Below, one piece after another: positions 48,133 through 57,586 of a stretch of 64,000 nucleotides of DNA (positions are counted from its first letter, which is position 1; every line of letters begins with the position of its first letter). This stretch comes from Ohtaekwangia koreensis (GTDB lineage Bacteria; Bacteroidota; Bacteroidia; Cytophagales; Cyclobacteriaceae). The notes beneath the pieces were generated by a model. That model was not told where the DNA came from. It saw only the letters and a program-made list of their open reading frames with translations, and searched no databases. A program made the position numbers and the translations under genes. Where the stretch lies: positions 253,001 to 317,000 of the forward strand of contig NZ_FUZU01000001.1 of the NCBI RefSeq assembly GCF_900167975.1, read 5' to 3'.

Positions 48133-51100
48133 TTAAATGTGTATCAAATTACTCATCTCAGTTTCCTTAACTTTAATGGTGACATAATGCTCACGTCTGT
48201 CATCTTGCAGGCGGATATTGTTCTCAGCCTTGCGAACGGAATCAATAATGAGTTCCGTTTCATCTCCCGAAGTATGGTCGATCGTGATATAGTAAATCGT
48301 TTCTTTGAAACGATAGTGTATTTTAATGGCGGGCCATTCCTTAGGAAGACAAGGTTCGAAGAACAATTGGTCGCCTTCCCGTCTTAACCCTATAAATGAT
48401 TCGATGATGAGCTGGTACATCCATCCGGCAGAGCCGGTATACCATGTCCAGCCGCCACGACTCTCATGCGGAGCCACTCCGTATACATCGGCCGCCATTA
48501 CATACGGCTCTGTTTTATATACCTGGATCTCGGTCGCATCTTTACCGTGGTTTACCGGGTTGATCATGTTCAACAACTCCCACGTACGCTGCCGGTCGTG
48601 GAGTTTAGCAAACGCCATCACCATCCACACCGCTGCGTGTGTATACTGTCCGCCATTTTCACGTACACCCGGAACATACCCTTTTATATATCCTGGATCC
48701 TTTTCAGAGTTGTTGAACGGAGGATCTAGTAATTGTATAAGCTTATGGTTTCTTCGCACGAGATATTGGTCTACCGAATTCATGGCGCTGACAATGCGGT
48801 CGGGCTCACCAGCTCCGGAGAGAACCGCCCAGCTTTGTGATATAGAGTCAATGCGGCATTCATCATTTGCAGATGAACCGAGCGGTGTACCATCGTCATA
48901 ATAAGCGCGCACATACCAGTTGCCGTCCCATGTATGCTGGTTGATATTCTTGCCGAGTTGCCGTGCGTTCGAAGCGCATTCTTCAGCAAATGCTATATCG
49001 TTGTGCACGTGTGCTATAGATTCAAAACGTTTCAGTACATCATGAAAGAAAAACGCAAGCCACGTGCTTTCCCCTTTGCCATGTATACCAACCATATTCA
49101 TACCATCGTTCCAGTCACCTGAGCCAATGAGCGGCAGTCCATGCTCTCCATATAGCATGAGTCCACGGTGGATGGCGCGCTTACAGTGATCATATATACT
49201 GACACGTTGCTCGGATATACCGGGGAGATCGTAGTACGATTCTTCATTGGCGTTCAGCGGACGACCTTCGAGGAACGGTACGACTTCATCCAGAATCTGT
49301 ACGTCACCGGTTGCGATAACGTAACGGCTGGCAACAAAGGGAAGCCACATAAAATCGTCAGAACATTGTGTACGTACACCGCGGCCTACAGGAGGATGCC
49401 ACCAATGTTGCACATCACCATCTTTGAATTGACGTGACGCTGCGAGTATAATCTGCTCGCGTGCGAGTTCAGGTTTTGCATGCAGTAATGCCATTACATC
49501 CTGAAGCTGATCACGGAATCCAAAGGCACCACCACTTTGGTAAAAGCCGCTTCTTCCCCAAAGCCGTGAAGACAGCACTTGATATACCAGCCATCCGTTG
49601 GTTAACATATTCAATGCAGCATCGGGCGTTTCGATATATATAGTGCCGAGTGTTTTATTCCAGAAACGGTGAACATTTTGCAAGGCCTCCTGTGCAACTT
49701 TTCTTCCGCGATGTTTGCGTATGGTCTCTTTTACTTCTGGTATATTTCTTCCTGAACCAGTACGGAAAACTATTTCACGCTCTTTACCATTTTCAAGTTC
49801 AATCGGAACTTGCATAGCGGTACACGCATCCAAACCAGCTCCATATTTACCGGAGAGTTGCACACGCTTTAATGCGTCCGGTGCTTCGAGTGTACCGTTG
49901 CGTCCTATAAATTCAGTGCGATCGCAGGTGAAAGTATATTCTTCGGCATCGACATCAAAGAAGGCTGCACGACTATTGAATTCAGCGTTATAGGGATTTG
50001 TAGCCACGATCGCACGCGTAGCGGCATCAACCTCTGTTACAAGATGCAATACCGACTTCTCGCGTAAATCTGACAGCACCCATTCTATATATCCGGTCGC
50101 TGTTAACTGACGGGTTCTTCCGGAATTGTTTTTGATTTTGACAACGGTGAATTTTACGGCAGCCTCCAGGTCTACATATACCCATACTTCTGTAAATATA
50201 CCATCTTCCAAATGTTCATATACAGTATAGCCGAATCCATGCCGTGTAATATAGGGTGTTTTCCCTTTGGCAGGGAAAGGCATCGGCGACCAGCTATAGC
50301 CACTTTCTTCATCGCGTATGTAGAAAGCCTCTCCACTTAATCCAGTAACCGGATCGTTGTGCCAGGGCGACAAGCGATACTCGTGTGCGTTCTCTGCCCA
50401 GGTATAGGATGAACCACTTTCTGTAGCGATGGTGCCAAAGTTTTTATTAGCAATAACATTGATCCACGGAAGTGGCGTTGGTTTATCTTTCGTAGTATAG
50501 ATGACATACTCTTTTCCATCTTTTGTGAAACCACCATGGCCATTGAAGAATACAAGATCGGTGCGTAAGGATAAACCCGTATTGGAAGCTCCAAGCTGTA
50601 TCGGTATAGCAACACTTGTCGGGTCGAGATACGGTATACTTGTTTTGATCGCACCACGTTTATTCACCTGGTCGATCAGACTTCCGCGGGTATCTGATAA
50701 AATTACACGCGCTACAGTCTGCAATAATACCCAGTCTTCGTTGGGAATCTGATCGGATGATCGTACAAAAATTCCACCTTGTTTGCCAGGTCCGTTTACA
50801 CCTATACCCGCGGCAATCAAGCCGTGAATCTGATCTTGTAAAACTTGTCTGTAGCCTGTGTGATCTTCATTTATAATCACAAGATCAACAGCAAGTCCTT
50901 TCAGTTTCCAGTAAGCATGTGCCTGCACAAGTTGCCGTGCCAGTGTAATGTTGGATGAATCGGATACGCGCACCAATACAATCGGTAAATCTCCGGATAT
51001 AGAGTAACTCCACAACGCAGATTGTCCACGTTGATTCCGTACGAGTATATTTTGCTTCGCGCGAAGTACTGGATTGCTGTAGATCACTGAACTGGCGAGT

Positions 51101-54100
51101 CTTCCAAATAATTGTTCATCACCTTCCGCTGCATTGATCTGTCGCAATACAACCTGACTATGCGTCCACGATAGTTCAAACGCGCGATCACGCAAGTGCG
51201 GATCCTGGTAACGATCGATCAAACCCTGACATTCACCTTTGGTTTTGGCGATGCCGGTAACTATATCTATAGCAATAGCATCATCCGGTTCAAGCGTCAT
51301 GCGATATTGTACAGCAACAATGGGATCCAGCACAGAACCCTGTGAGTTACCAAGGGGTTCTTTTACCTTCATCGCTTTCGGGGCTGCTATACTATTGCCA
51401 CGCCCTATAAATTTATCGCGATCGGTTTCATAGGAGATGTCTGTTGCATGCGTGCCGTTGAACTTCATCATGTGTAGCATCCACGGTGGTTGCTCATCAT
51501 GTGAACGCGGCCTTCGTGTAGCCATGATAGCATGTTGGTGAGAGAGGATCTCCGTTTGTACAAACAAGTTGCTGAATGCAGGGTGCGCCGTGTCAGCATT
51601 TTGCGCATTGAGTACAACTTCTGCAAAGCTGGTAATGTCTATCTTCCTTTTCTTACGCGAGCGATTGATGATGTGTATACGTCTGATCTCTATATCATCT
51701 TCGGGTGATACAATAATCTCCGTATGAGTTTCTATAGCATTGTCAAGTCTTCTGAATTCAACCCTGCCTTGTGAAAAAACAGCGGCATACTGATCTGCCA
51801 GTTTCAAGGTTGGCTGATGTGATGTAGACCAGAAATTACCAGCGTCAAGGTCGCGTATATAGCAGAAGGAACCCCAGTTGTCGCATGTACTATCTTCACG
51901 CCAGCGTGTGATCGCTATATCTTTCCATCGGCTATAGCCGCCACCAGCGTTGGTGAGCATAACATGATAACTTCCATTGGACAGCAGTTGTACTTCGGGT
52001 GAAGGTGTATCCGAGGTGTTGATCACGCGCATTTCAGTTGGTGTCAGCACGGTGGTAACATCCTGCATATCGGTTGCTGCCGAATAGAAACCTGTAGTTT
52101 GTGGTACACGTTCCTGCAACAGAAGCAATGCAGTTTGAACCGCAGGATCAGCTTCAAATCTTTTCTGCATTGGCTGATCCAGCAGCGTATAGGCTAGAGA
52201 CAGAAATCCCATGCCCTGGTGATGTGCCATGAACGTTTGAATCAATACGTGCCGTTGTCCACGCGGAGAACGCGAAGGCGTATAGTCTATAGATTCGTAA
52301 AATCCGTAACGTCCTTCAAAATCTTCTTTGCGCAATCGTTCAAGATTTTCATGTGCGGCTTGTGGATGTACCATCAATGCCATTACAGTTGCATAGGGTG
52401 CTATAACAAGATCTTCACCAAGTCCTCTTTTAAATCCTAATCCTGGAACACCGAATGCACGGTACTGGTATATCAAATGTGTATCCACTACGTTGTAGCA
52501 TGATTCGGAAACTCCCCAGGGTATATTTCGTTGCCGGCCGTATTCAATTTGTTTTTTTACGGTGCCGAGCATGGTTTCATCCAGCAAGGTGTTGGGATAA
52601 CTTGGCATAACCAGCATTGGCATGAGATACTCGAACATGGATCCGCTCCATGAGAGCAACACCGGAGTACTACCCGCTGTCGTGAGACGTCTTCCCAATG
52701 CAAACCAATTGTCCTGCGGAATTTTTCCTTGCGCGATTGCTACAAAAGAACTTAGTCGCGCTTCAGATGCCAGCAGATCGTAGAAACTGGAATCACGTTG
52801 AAGGATCTCTGCATTATATCCTATAGCAAGCAAGTGCTGTGCTTTATCATATAAGAAATCATACTCCATCGCTGCAAAGCCGGAGCATTCATTCACCAGG
52901 TTTTCAATGATGAGTAATTGTTCCTGTGCATATTGTGCGGCAGTTTTTAATGCGCTGTCAAATTTTTCGAGCCACAGCTCTTCTTCTTCGGTTCTCTTTT
53001 GAAGTGGAAGTGTTGGTAGTTCTGCCAGTGTTGTTTGATCAATCTCTGCGAGTTGTGCCAGTGTAGGAATCTCATTGAAGATCTTTAAGTGTGTGAATTT
53101 CTCAGGTGCTGGCAGTAATGTATGCCATGGTGCTATAAAATCAAATTCTTCAAGGAAAGTGTTCGCTTGTTTGGCAAGCGCCATTGCCCAATAGTATCCT
53201 TCGCTTTTCTGATCAAGTTGATTTATAGTCAGATTGCTATGTGCTACTATATTTTTAAGTGTACTTATAATGTCCTGAAATGTGATGCGCTTCAGCATCA
53301 GTAGCTCCGCTATATCTTTTTGAATGGATTCGTATAGGGTAGCTTGTGACGCAGGAAGGTTTCGGATCACTAAACGCAGCGTGTCGTAAAGTCCTTCTAC
53401 CACCGCACGATCCGTTACGGTCTTATTGGGCAGTTGCTGAAGCCCCTGACTTAATGTGATCAGGTGCCCGGCCAAATTACCGCTATCAACCGTTGATATA
53501 TATCTTGGATGTAAAGTCTGGAGCGTAGTGGTATCATACCAATTGTAAAAATGACCTTGATACCGCTCGAGTTTTTTCATCGTGTTGAATGTGTTCGCAG
53601 TGCGATTGATGAATTGTATACCCGAGGCATATCCAAAATCAAGGGCCGTCAGATTCGCAAGCAGCGCCAATCCTATATTGGTTGGTGAAGTGCGGTGTGC
53701 TACTACCGGTATAGGATATTCCTGGAGGTTATCTGGCGGAAGCCAATGATCAGCAGGGCCTACGAGGTCTTCGAAAAATGCCCACGTTTTACGCGACAGT
53801 TCTCGTAATGTACTTCGCTGATCAATGCTCAACTCTCCGATCAATGCAGGTACCGGACTATTGAGCCACGCAACGATAGCAGGCGACAGAATCCATAATA
53901 CCAGGAAGGGTATAGCGACCACCACTGCTTCCGGGCGAAGTTTGATTAGTGCCACCAGAATGCCCAGTGCCAACACCGGGGCGATGAACATGCGTGTATA
54001 TGTTTCAAGTATATTTTCCCGGTGGCCTGGTTGGACAGAACCGGATGGATTCCATTCCAATAACTTCTTGCGCGATATAAACATTCTCCATACTGTGCGT

Positions 54101-56862
54101 ACGATAGCATCCGCGTTGATATAGGCCTCGTATGGTAAACAGACTATTGTAAAGGAAGCCTGTAAAATAGTTTTATAGGTATTGCGGAGTGAATTCAGGA
54201 TGTGATGCCGGAACAAAACTTCTTTCGGTTTGTGAAGCATGCTCCAGAGGGAAATCAGAATAGAAGGAAGTATAATTAATCCGGTTATACAGATAGTCCA
54301 GAACCACGTGGCAGGTAAAAAAAGCCAGGTGAGTATATATAGCATAGTCAGGGCAATCGGAACAACACTGCGTCTGAGGTTGTCAAAGATCTTCCAGCGG
54401 GATAATGTTGAGACAGGATTTTTCTGCAGGTTCCCATTCTTGTTGGGTACAACTGGTAGAATCCAATTCCAGATCTGCCAGTCGCCACGAACCCAGCGAT
54501 GGCGCCTGCCGATATCAACACCGTAGTTGGAAGGATAATCTTCGTAGAACTGTATATCGCTGGCATAGCCACACCGAACATATGCACCTTCGATCAAATC
54601 GTGGCTGAGAATCCGGTTTTCGGGGAAGCGATCATCCAGTACTTTTTCGAAGGCATCAATGTCATATATACCTTTTCCTATAAATGAGCCTTCTGAAAAT
54701 ACATCCTGGTATACATCCGACACAGCATTCGTGTACGGATCAATTCCCGAGTCATTTTCATGAAGATGGGTATAGCGTGTGCGTTCGGCACCGTGTAAGC
54801 TTACTGCAATGCGCGGCTGCACAATGCCGTATCCTTCGGTTATACGTTTCTTTTCTTCGCTATATACCGGTTGATTCAACGGATGCGCCATGATGCCAAC
54901 AAGTTTCCAGGCAGCATCACGCGGCAGTTGCGTATCGGTATCCAACGTAATAATATAGCGTACCGATTTATAGATCGTTTCTTCTCCGATAATCAAGGCG
55001 AATGCTTGCTTTACATTGTCGCGTATTAACCGATTCAAATCGCTGAGCTTTCCTCGCTTGCGTTCATAGCCCATCCACTTTCCTTCGCGCGCATTCCATA
55101 ATCTTGGACGATGAAACAGAAAGAAGGTATCATTTATTGTTCTTCCATACTTTGCGTTGAGATGCTGAACGCCTTGTTGTAATGTGTTGACCAGCGCCTG
55201 ATCTTCCGGCAATGTTTCCTGTGATGCATCTTTAAAGTCAGTCAGCAAGCCGAAGAGAAGATTCGGATCCCGGTTTGCCAGAAAACGTACCTCTATATCT
55301 TCCAGTAATTTTTCCGCTTGCTTTTGATTACCCACCAAGCTCGGGACGACCACGAGTGTGCGATACTCATTGGGTATACCCGTAGAGAAGTTCATTTTGG
55401 GTAAGCGTGCAGGACTCGTTGCAATGGTAGCAATCCAGTTTACTATAGCAAGTGCAAATTGACTGGCTCCTAGTATTACAAGGAGCATAAGGAGTATAAA
55501 TAGTCCATCGTGGACACCGTTATTATAGGCTCTTGTTAATAACCCAACAGCAACAGCTATAGTCAATAACACTACACCAATACTATATATACTACCTGCG
55601 TTGCGTCTGCAAAAGTGCAGGATAGCCATGCCGTTGTACGACACAGCCTTTGCGCGTTGTGCAGTTTCTTTTACTCCGGGGCCAATGAGGTAGTACCCTA
55701 CGTGTGCTTTACGTTGATCACCATTTTCAATTTTCTTTTCCTGCGAAAGCGTCAGTGCAATTTCCGATAGCGCATGTTCGGATAACTCACTCTTCTTCGC
55801 CATTTTTTCGATCACATGCCGGTAGCGATCGCGTGTAGCAAAATCCATCTTGGGATATATACCGGCAGCGTCCAATCGAAGCGTTTGTTCTACTACACTC
55901 ACAGCTTCCACAAACTCACGCCAGTCCATCTTGGAAAGGAAACGCAGGCTGTTTATACTGTTGCTCATCGATACCTGGTTTGCTGCCTTCTTCTGGTTTT
56001 CGGCAAGCACCATGGCATTGATGGTAATGCCGGTTTCAGAGAGATGTTGTTCGATCCAATTTATAGGCAGTGTGAGATCAGGACCTTTCCATTGAAGTTT
56101 GCGTGTGAAGGCTGCAATGAATGCGCTGACCATGGGGGGATTGGATCGCGACATATCAGCTATCACCAGTACCAGATTTTTGGGATCTTTTTCGGCTGTC
56201 TCGAGAATGCGCTCAGCCCAACCGTTGGCGAGATCTTCATCCAGCAGATCAATAGCAATACGTGATGCAACACGACTTAAATTTTCAAGCAACGCCAGGC
56301 GCAGTGTAATGGGTACAGCCCACAGTTCGCCAAGCGTAAGGTAATTTACTTTTTGATAGGCCGTGATAAAATTATTGAGACTATAGATATCAACATGACC
56401 ATCACTATGCGAAATGATTTCTATCGCTATATCATATACTCTGGGAAGACCAGCAGATTTACCGCTGGCAATTCTAGGCAGTCCTTTACTATATCCTTTT
56501 GGCAAGTGACGTTTTGCGATACGAATCTGTTCTTCAACGAGGTAAAAATTATCCAGAAGCCACTCGCCAGCGGGAGTTATAATTTTTTTCTCTTTCACAG
56601 CGGTCTGTAAAAGAGCTGCTACACGAAACAGTATTTCCTCATTTTGTGCGAGGCGATTTAGCAATAGCTCAGGAGTCTCTCCGGAAGCAAGGATATGTGC
56701 CGTAGCCAGCTCGTGTGCATGCAAGTCCATCTGGTCTGCACTATATAGCTCTGATCGTAACGGGGGTTTTTCATTAACATCTTCACGGGTTAAATAATCC
56801 TTTTGAAAATGCTGACGAAGCTGATCAAAAAGGTCCTCTATGGTTGCTGAGTTTACCTTCAT
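48133..56862 (-). CDS. ndvB: Cyclic beta-1,2-glucan synthase (NdvB/ChvB type)
   Basis: 2909 residues, near the 2830-2870 of rhizobial NdvB/ChvB. Order: regulatory N-terminus (1-420); membrane helices (SIYSIGVVLLTIAVAVGLLT, FILLMLLVILGASQFALAIV); a GT84-type glycosyltransferase domain (YIITLDTDTQLPRDAAW, VRGDWQIWNWI with RHRWVRGDW); more helices (IALTMLYILTWLFLPATWFW, VVVAIPFLVLWILSPAIVAW); a glucoamylase-like domain (about 1060-1560, YPIPVVAHRTSPTNIGLALL, VPGLGFKRGLGEDLV); and a C-terminal GH94 phosphorylase-like region (GLPLIGSGDWNDGMNMVG). It makes cyclic beta-glucans used in the periplasm for osmotic adaptation. Chain length control by the phosphorylase part is known for the rhizobial enzymes. 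Confidence 0.9.
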   Translation of the reverse strand: MKVNSATIEDLFDQLRQHFQKDYLTREDVNEKPPLRSELYSADQMDLHAHELATAHILASGETPELLLNRLAQNEEILFRVAALLQTAVKEKKIITPAGEWLLDNFYLVEEQIRIAKRHLPKGYSKGLPRIASGKSAGLPRVYDIAIEIISHSDGHVDIYSLNNFITAYQKVNYLTLGELWAVPITLRLALLENLSRVASRIAIDLLDEDLANGWAERILETAEKDPKNLVLVIADMSRSNPPMVSAFIAAFTRKLQWKGPDLTLPINWIEQHLSETGITINAMVLAENQKKAANQVSMSNSINSLRFLSKMDWREFVEAVSVVEQTLRLDAAGIYPKMDFATRDRYRHVIEKMAKKSELSEHALSEIALTLSQEKKIENGDQRKAHVGYYLIGPGVKETAQRAKAVSYNGMAILHFCRRNAGSIYSIGVVLLTIAVAVGLLTRAYNNGVHDGLFILLMLLVILGASQFALAIVNWIATIATSPARLPKMNFSTGIPNEYRTLVVVPSLVGNQKQAEKLLEDIEVRFLANRDPNLLFGLLTDFKDASQETLPEDQALVNTLQQGVQHLNAKYGRTINDTFFLFHRPRLWNAREGKWMGYERKRGKLSDLNRLIRDNVKQAFALIIGEETIYKSVRYIITLDTDTQLPRDAAWKLVGIMAHPLNQPVYSEEKKRITEGYGIVQPRIAVSLHGAERTRYTHLHENDSGIDPYTNAVSDVYQDVFSEGSFIGKGIYDIDAFEKVLDDRFPENRILSHDLIEGAYVRCGYASDIQFYEDYPSNYGVDIGRRHRWVRGDWQIWNWILPVVPNKNGNLQKNPVSTLSRWKIFDNLRRSVVPIALTMLYILTWLFLPATWFWTICITGLIILPSILISLWSMLHKPKEVLFRHHILNSLRNTYKTILQASFTIVCLPYEAYINADAIVRTVWRMFISRKKLLEWNPSGSVQPGHRENILETYTRMFIAPVLALGILVALIKLRPEAVVVAIPFLVLWILSPAIVAWLNSPVPALIGELSIDQRSTLRELSRKTWAFFEDLVGPADHWLPPDNLQEYPIPVVAHRTSPTNIGLALLANLTALDFGYASGIQFINRTANTFNTMKKLERYQGHFYNWYDTTTLQTLHPRYISTVDSGNLAGHLITLSQGLQQLPNKTVTDRAVVEGLYDTLRLVIRNLPASQATLYESIQKDIAELLMLKRITFQDIISTLKNIVAHSNLTINQLDQKSEGYYWAMALAKQANTFLEEFDFIAPWHTLLPAPEKFTHLKIFNEIPTLAQLAEIDQTTLAELPTLPLQKRTEEEELWLEKFDSALKTAAQYAQEQLLIIENLVNECSGFAAMEYDFLYDKAQHLLAIGYNAEILQRDSSFYDLLASEARLSSFVAIAQGKIPQDNWFALGRRLTTAGSTPVLLSWSGSMFEYLMPMLVMPSYPNTLLDETMLGTVKKQIEYGRQRNIPWGVSESCYNVVDTHLIYQYRAFGVPGLGFKRGLGEDLVIAPYATVMALMVHPQAAHENLERLRKEDFEGRYGFYESIDYTPSRSPRGQRHVLIQTFMAHHQGMGFLSLAYTLLDQPMQKRFEADPAVQTALLLLQERVPQTTGFYSAATDMQDVTTVLTPTEMRVINTSDTPSPEVQLLSNGSYHVMLTNAGGGYSRWKDIAITRWREDSTCDNWGSFCYIRDLDAGNFWSTSHQPTLKLADQYAAVFSQGRVEFRRLDNAIETHTEIIVSPEDDIEIRRIHIINRSRKKRKIDITSFAEVVLNAQNADTAHPAFSNLFVQTEILSHQHAIMATRRPRSHDEQPPWMLHMMKFNGTHATDISYETDRDKFIGRGNSIAAPKAMKVKEPLGNSQGSVLDPIVAVQYRMTLEPDDAIAIDIVTGIAKTKGECQGLIDRYQDPHLRDRAFELSWTHSQVVLRQINAAEGDEQLFGRLASSVIYSNPVLRAKQNILVRNQRGQSALWSYSISGDLPIVLVRVSDSSNITLARQLVQAHAYWKLKGLAVDLVIINEDHTGYRQVLQDQIHGLIAAGIGVNGPGKQGGIFVRSSDQIPNEDWVLLQTVARVILSDTRGSLIDQVNKRGAIKTSIPYLDPTSVAIPIQLGASNTGLSLRTDLVFFNGHGGFTKDGKEYVIYTTKDKPTPLPWINVIANKNFGTIATESGSSYTWAENAHEYRLSPWHNDPVTGLSGEAFYIRDEESGYSWSPMPFPAKGKTPYITRHGFGYTVYEHLEDGIFTEVWVYVDLEAAVKFTVVKIKNNSGRTRQLTATGYIEWVLSDLREKSVLHLVTEVDAATRAIVATNPYNAEFNSRAAFFDVDAEEYTFTCDRTEFIGRNGTLEAPDALKRVQLSGKYGAGLDACTAMQVPIELENGKEREIVFRTGSGRNIPEVKETIRKHRGRKVAQEALQNVHRFWNKTLGTIYIETPDAALNMLTNGWLVYQVLSSRLWGRSGFYQSGGAFGFRDQLQDVMALLHAKPELAREQIILAASRQFKDGDVQHWWHPPVGRGVRTQCSDDFMWLPFVASRYVIATGDVQILDEVVPFLEGRPLNANEESYYDLPGISEQRVSIYDHCKRAIHRGLMLYGEHGLPLIGSGDWNDGMNMVGIHGKGESTWLAFFFHDVLKRFESIAHVHNDIAFAEECASNARQLGKNINQHTWDGNWYVRAYYDDGTPLGSSANDECRIDSISQSWAVLSGAGEPDRIVSAMNSVDQYLVRRNHKLIQLLDPPFNNSEKDPGYIKGYVPGVRENGGQYTHAAVWMVMAFAKLHDRQRTWELLNMINPVNHGKDATEIQVYKTEPYVMAADVYGVAPHESRGGWTWYTGSAGWMYQLIIESFIGLRREGDQLFFEPCLPKEWPAIKIHYRFKETIYYITIDHTSGDETELIIDSVRKAENNIRLQDDRREHYVTIKVKETEMSNLIHI

Positions 56863-57047
56863 TGTGGAAGCAATAATTTTTTATGTGGAGTGCCGGACAG
56901 TTAGTCTTTAAATGATCCTACCAATAGGGACAGTGTGGAAAACAACGGACTTCATGTAAATGTACTTAACATTAGCGGTAACTTGGGGAATTATATTCCC
57001 TATCTCAAACAAGCCATAAGGGAATAGGATTTGAGGGTATAGCTCCT

Positions 57048-57509
57048 ATGGATAGTCTAAAACAGAAAGTAAAGGCTTTCTTCCAGGATTATGAAGACCG
57101 TTTTGCGAGGGCGTTAGACGGTGATAATAGAATAGAAGGCGGAGTAGACGACATAGAGGGGACTGTTAACGCTTTCGCGGAGAATTTTATTGAAGCTAAT
57201 CCTGCGGGAGTCATTGTTGGTAAGAACGATGATTCATTTCGTAAAATGATTCCGAAGGGTAATGAATTTTACCGAAGTATCGGAACTCGTTCTATGAAAA
57301 TCAGAGATATCGAAGTAACAGTGCTCAATGAATACCACGTACTGGCTACTGTTGATTGGGATTCGCGCTATGAGCGCACGGATGGTAAAGCCATCGCTAT
57401 TGAATTTCAGGTAATTTATTTATTGCAGTATCGGGACGATGCCCTAAAGATTTTTTCCTATATAACGGGCGATGAACAGAAAGCTTTAAAAGAGGCAGGG
57501 TTGATCTAA
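57048..57509 (+). CDS. NTF2-like/SnoaL-like protein
   Basis: 153 residues. The predicted cone-shaped fold is suggested by FFQDYEDRFARALDGDN, TVNAFAENFIEANPAGVIVG, RSMKIRDIEVTVLNEYHVLA, TVDWDSRYERTDGKAIAIEF and VIYLLQYRDDALKIFSYITG. Such proteins are small ligand-binding or isomerase folds; no catalytic residues are assigned. Divergent from the glucan synthase gene. Confidence in the family is moderate. Confidence 0.65.
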   Translation: MDSLKQKVKAFFQDYEDRFARALDGDNRIEGGVDDIEGTVNAFAENFIEANPAGVIVGKNDDSFRKMIPKGNEFYRSIGTRSMKIRDIEVTVLNEYHVLATVDWDSRYERTDGKAIAIEFQVIYLLQYRDDALKIFSYITGDEQKALKEAGLI

Positions 57510-57537
57510 TTATATGTAGTTGTTTTTCCGGAATTAT

Positions 57538-57569
57538 CAATTGCCTCGGGATTAATCCCGAGGCAATTG
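57538..57569. terminator. Bidirectional terminator, perfect palindrome
   Basis: CAATTGCCTCGGGATT and AATCCCGAGGCAATTG back to back, 32 bases; convergent genes on both sides, A/T-rich flanks. Confidence 0.85.
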
Positions 57570-57586
57570 CATTTATATATACTATA

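Noticed and set aside
48326-48901. 191-codon plus-strand frame antisense to the glucan synthase gene
   Set aside because: Lies wholly inside the GH94-like part of the 2909-residue gene; no start signal or recognisable domain.
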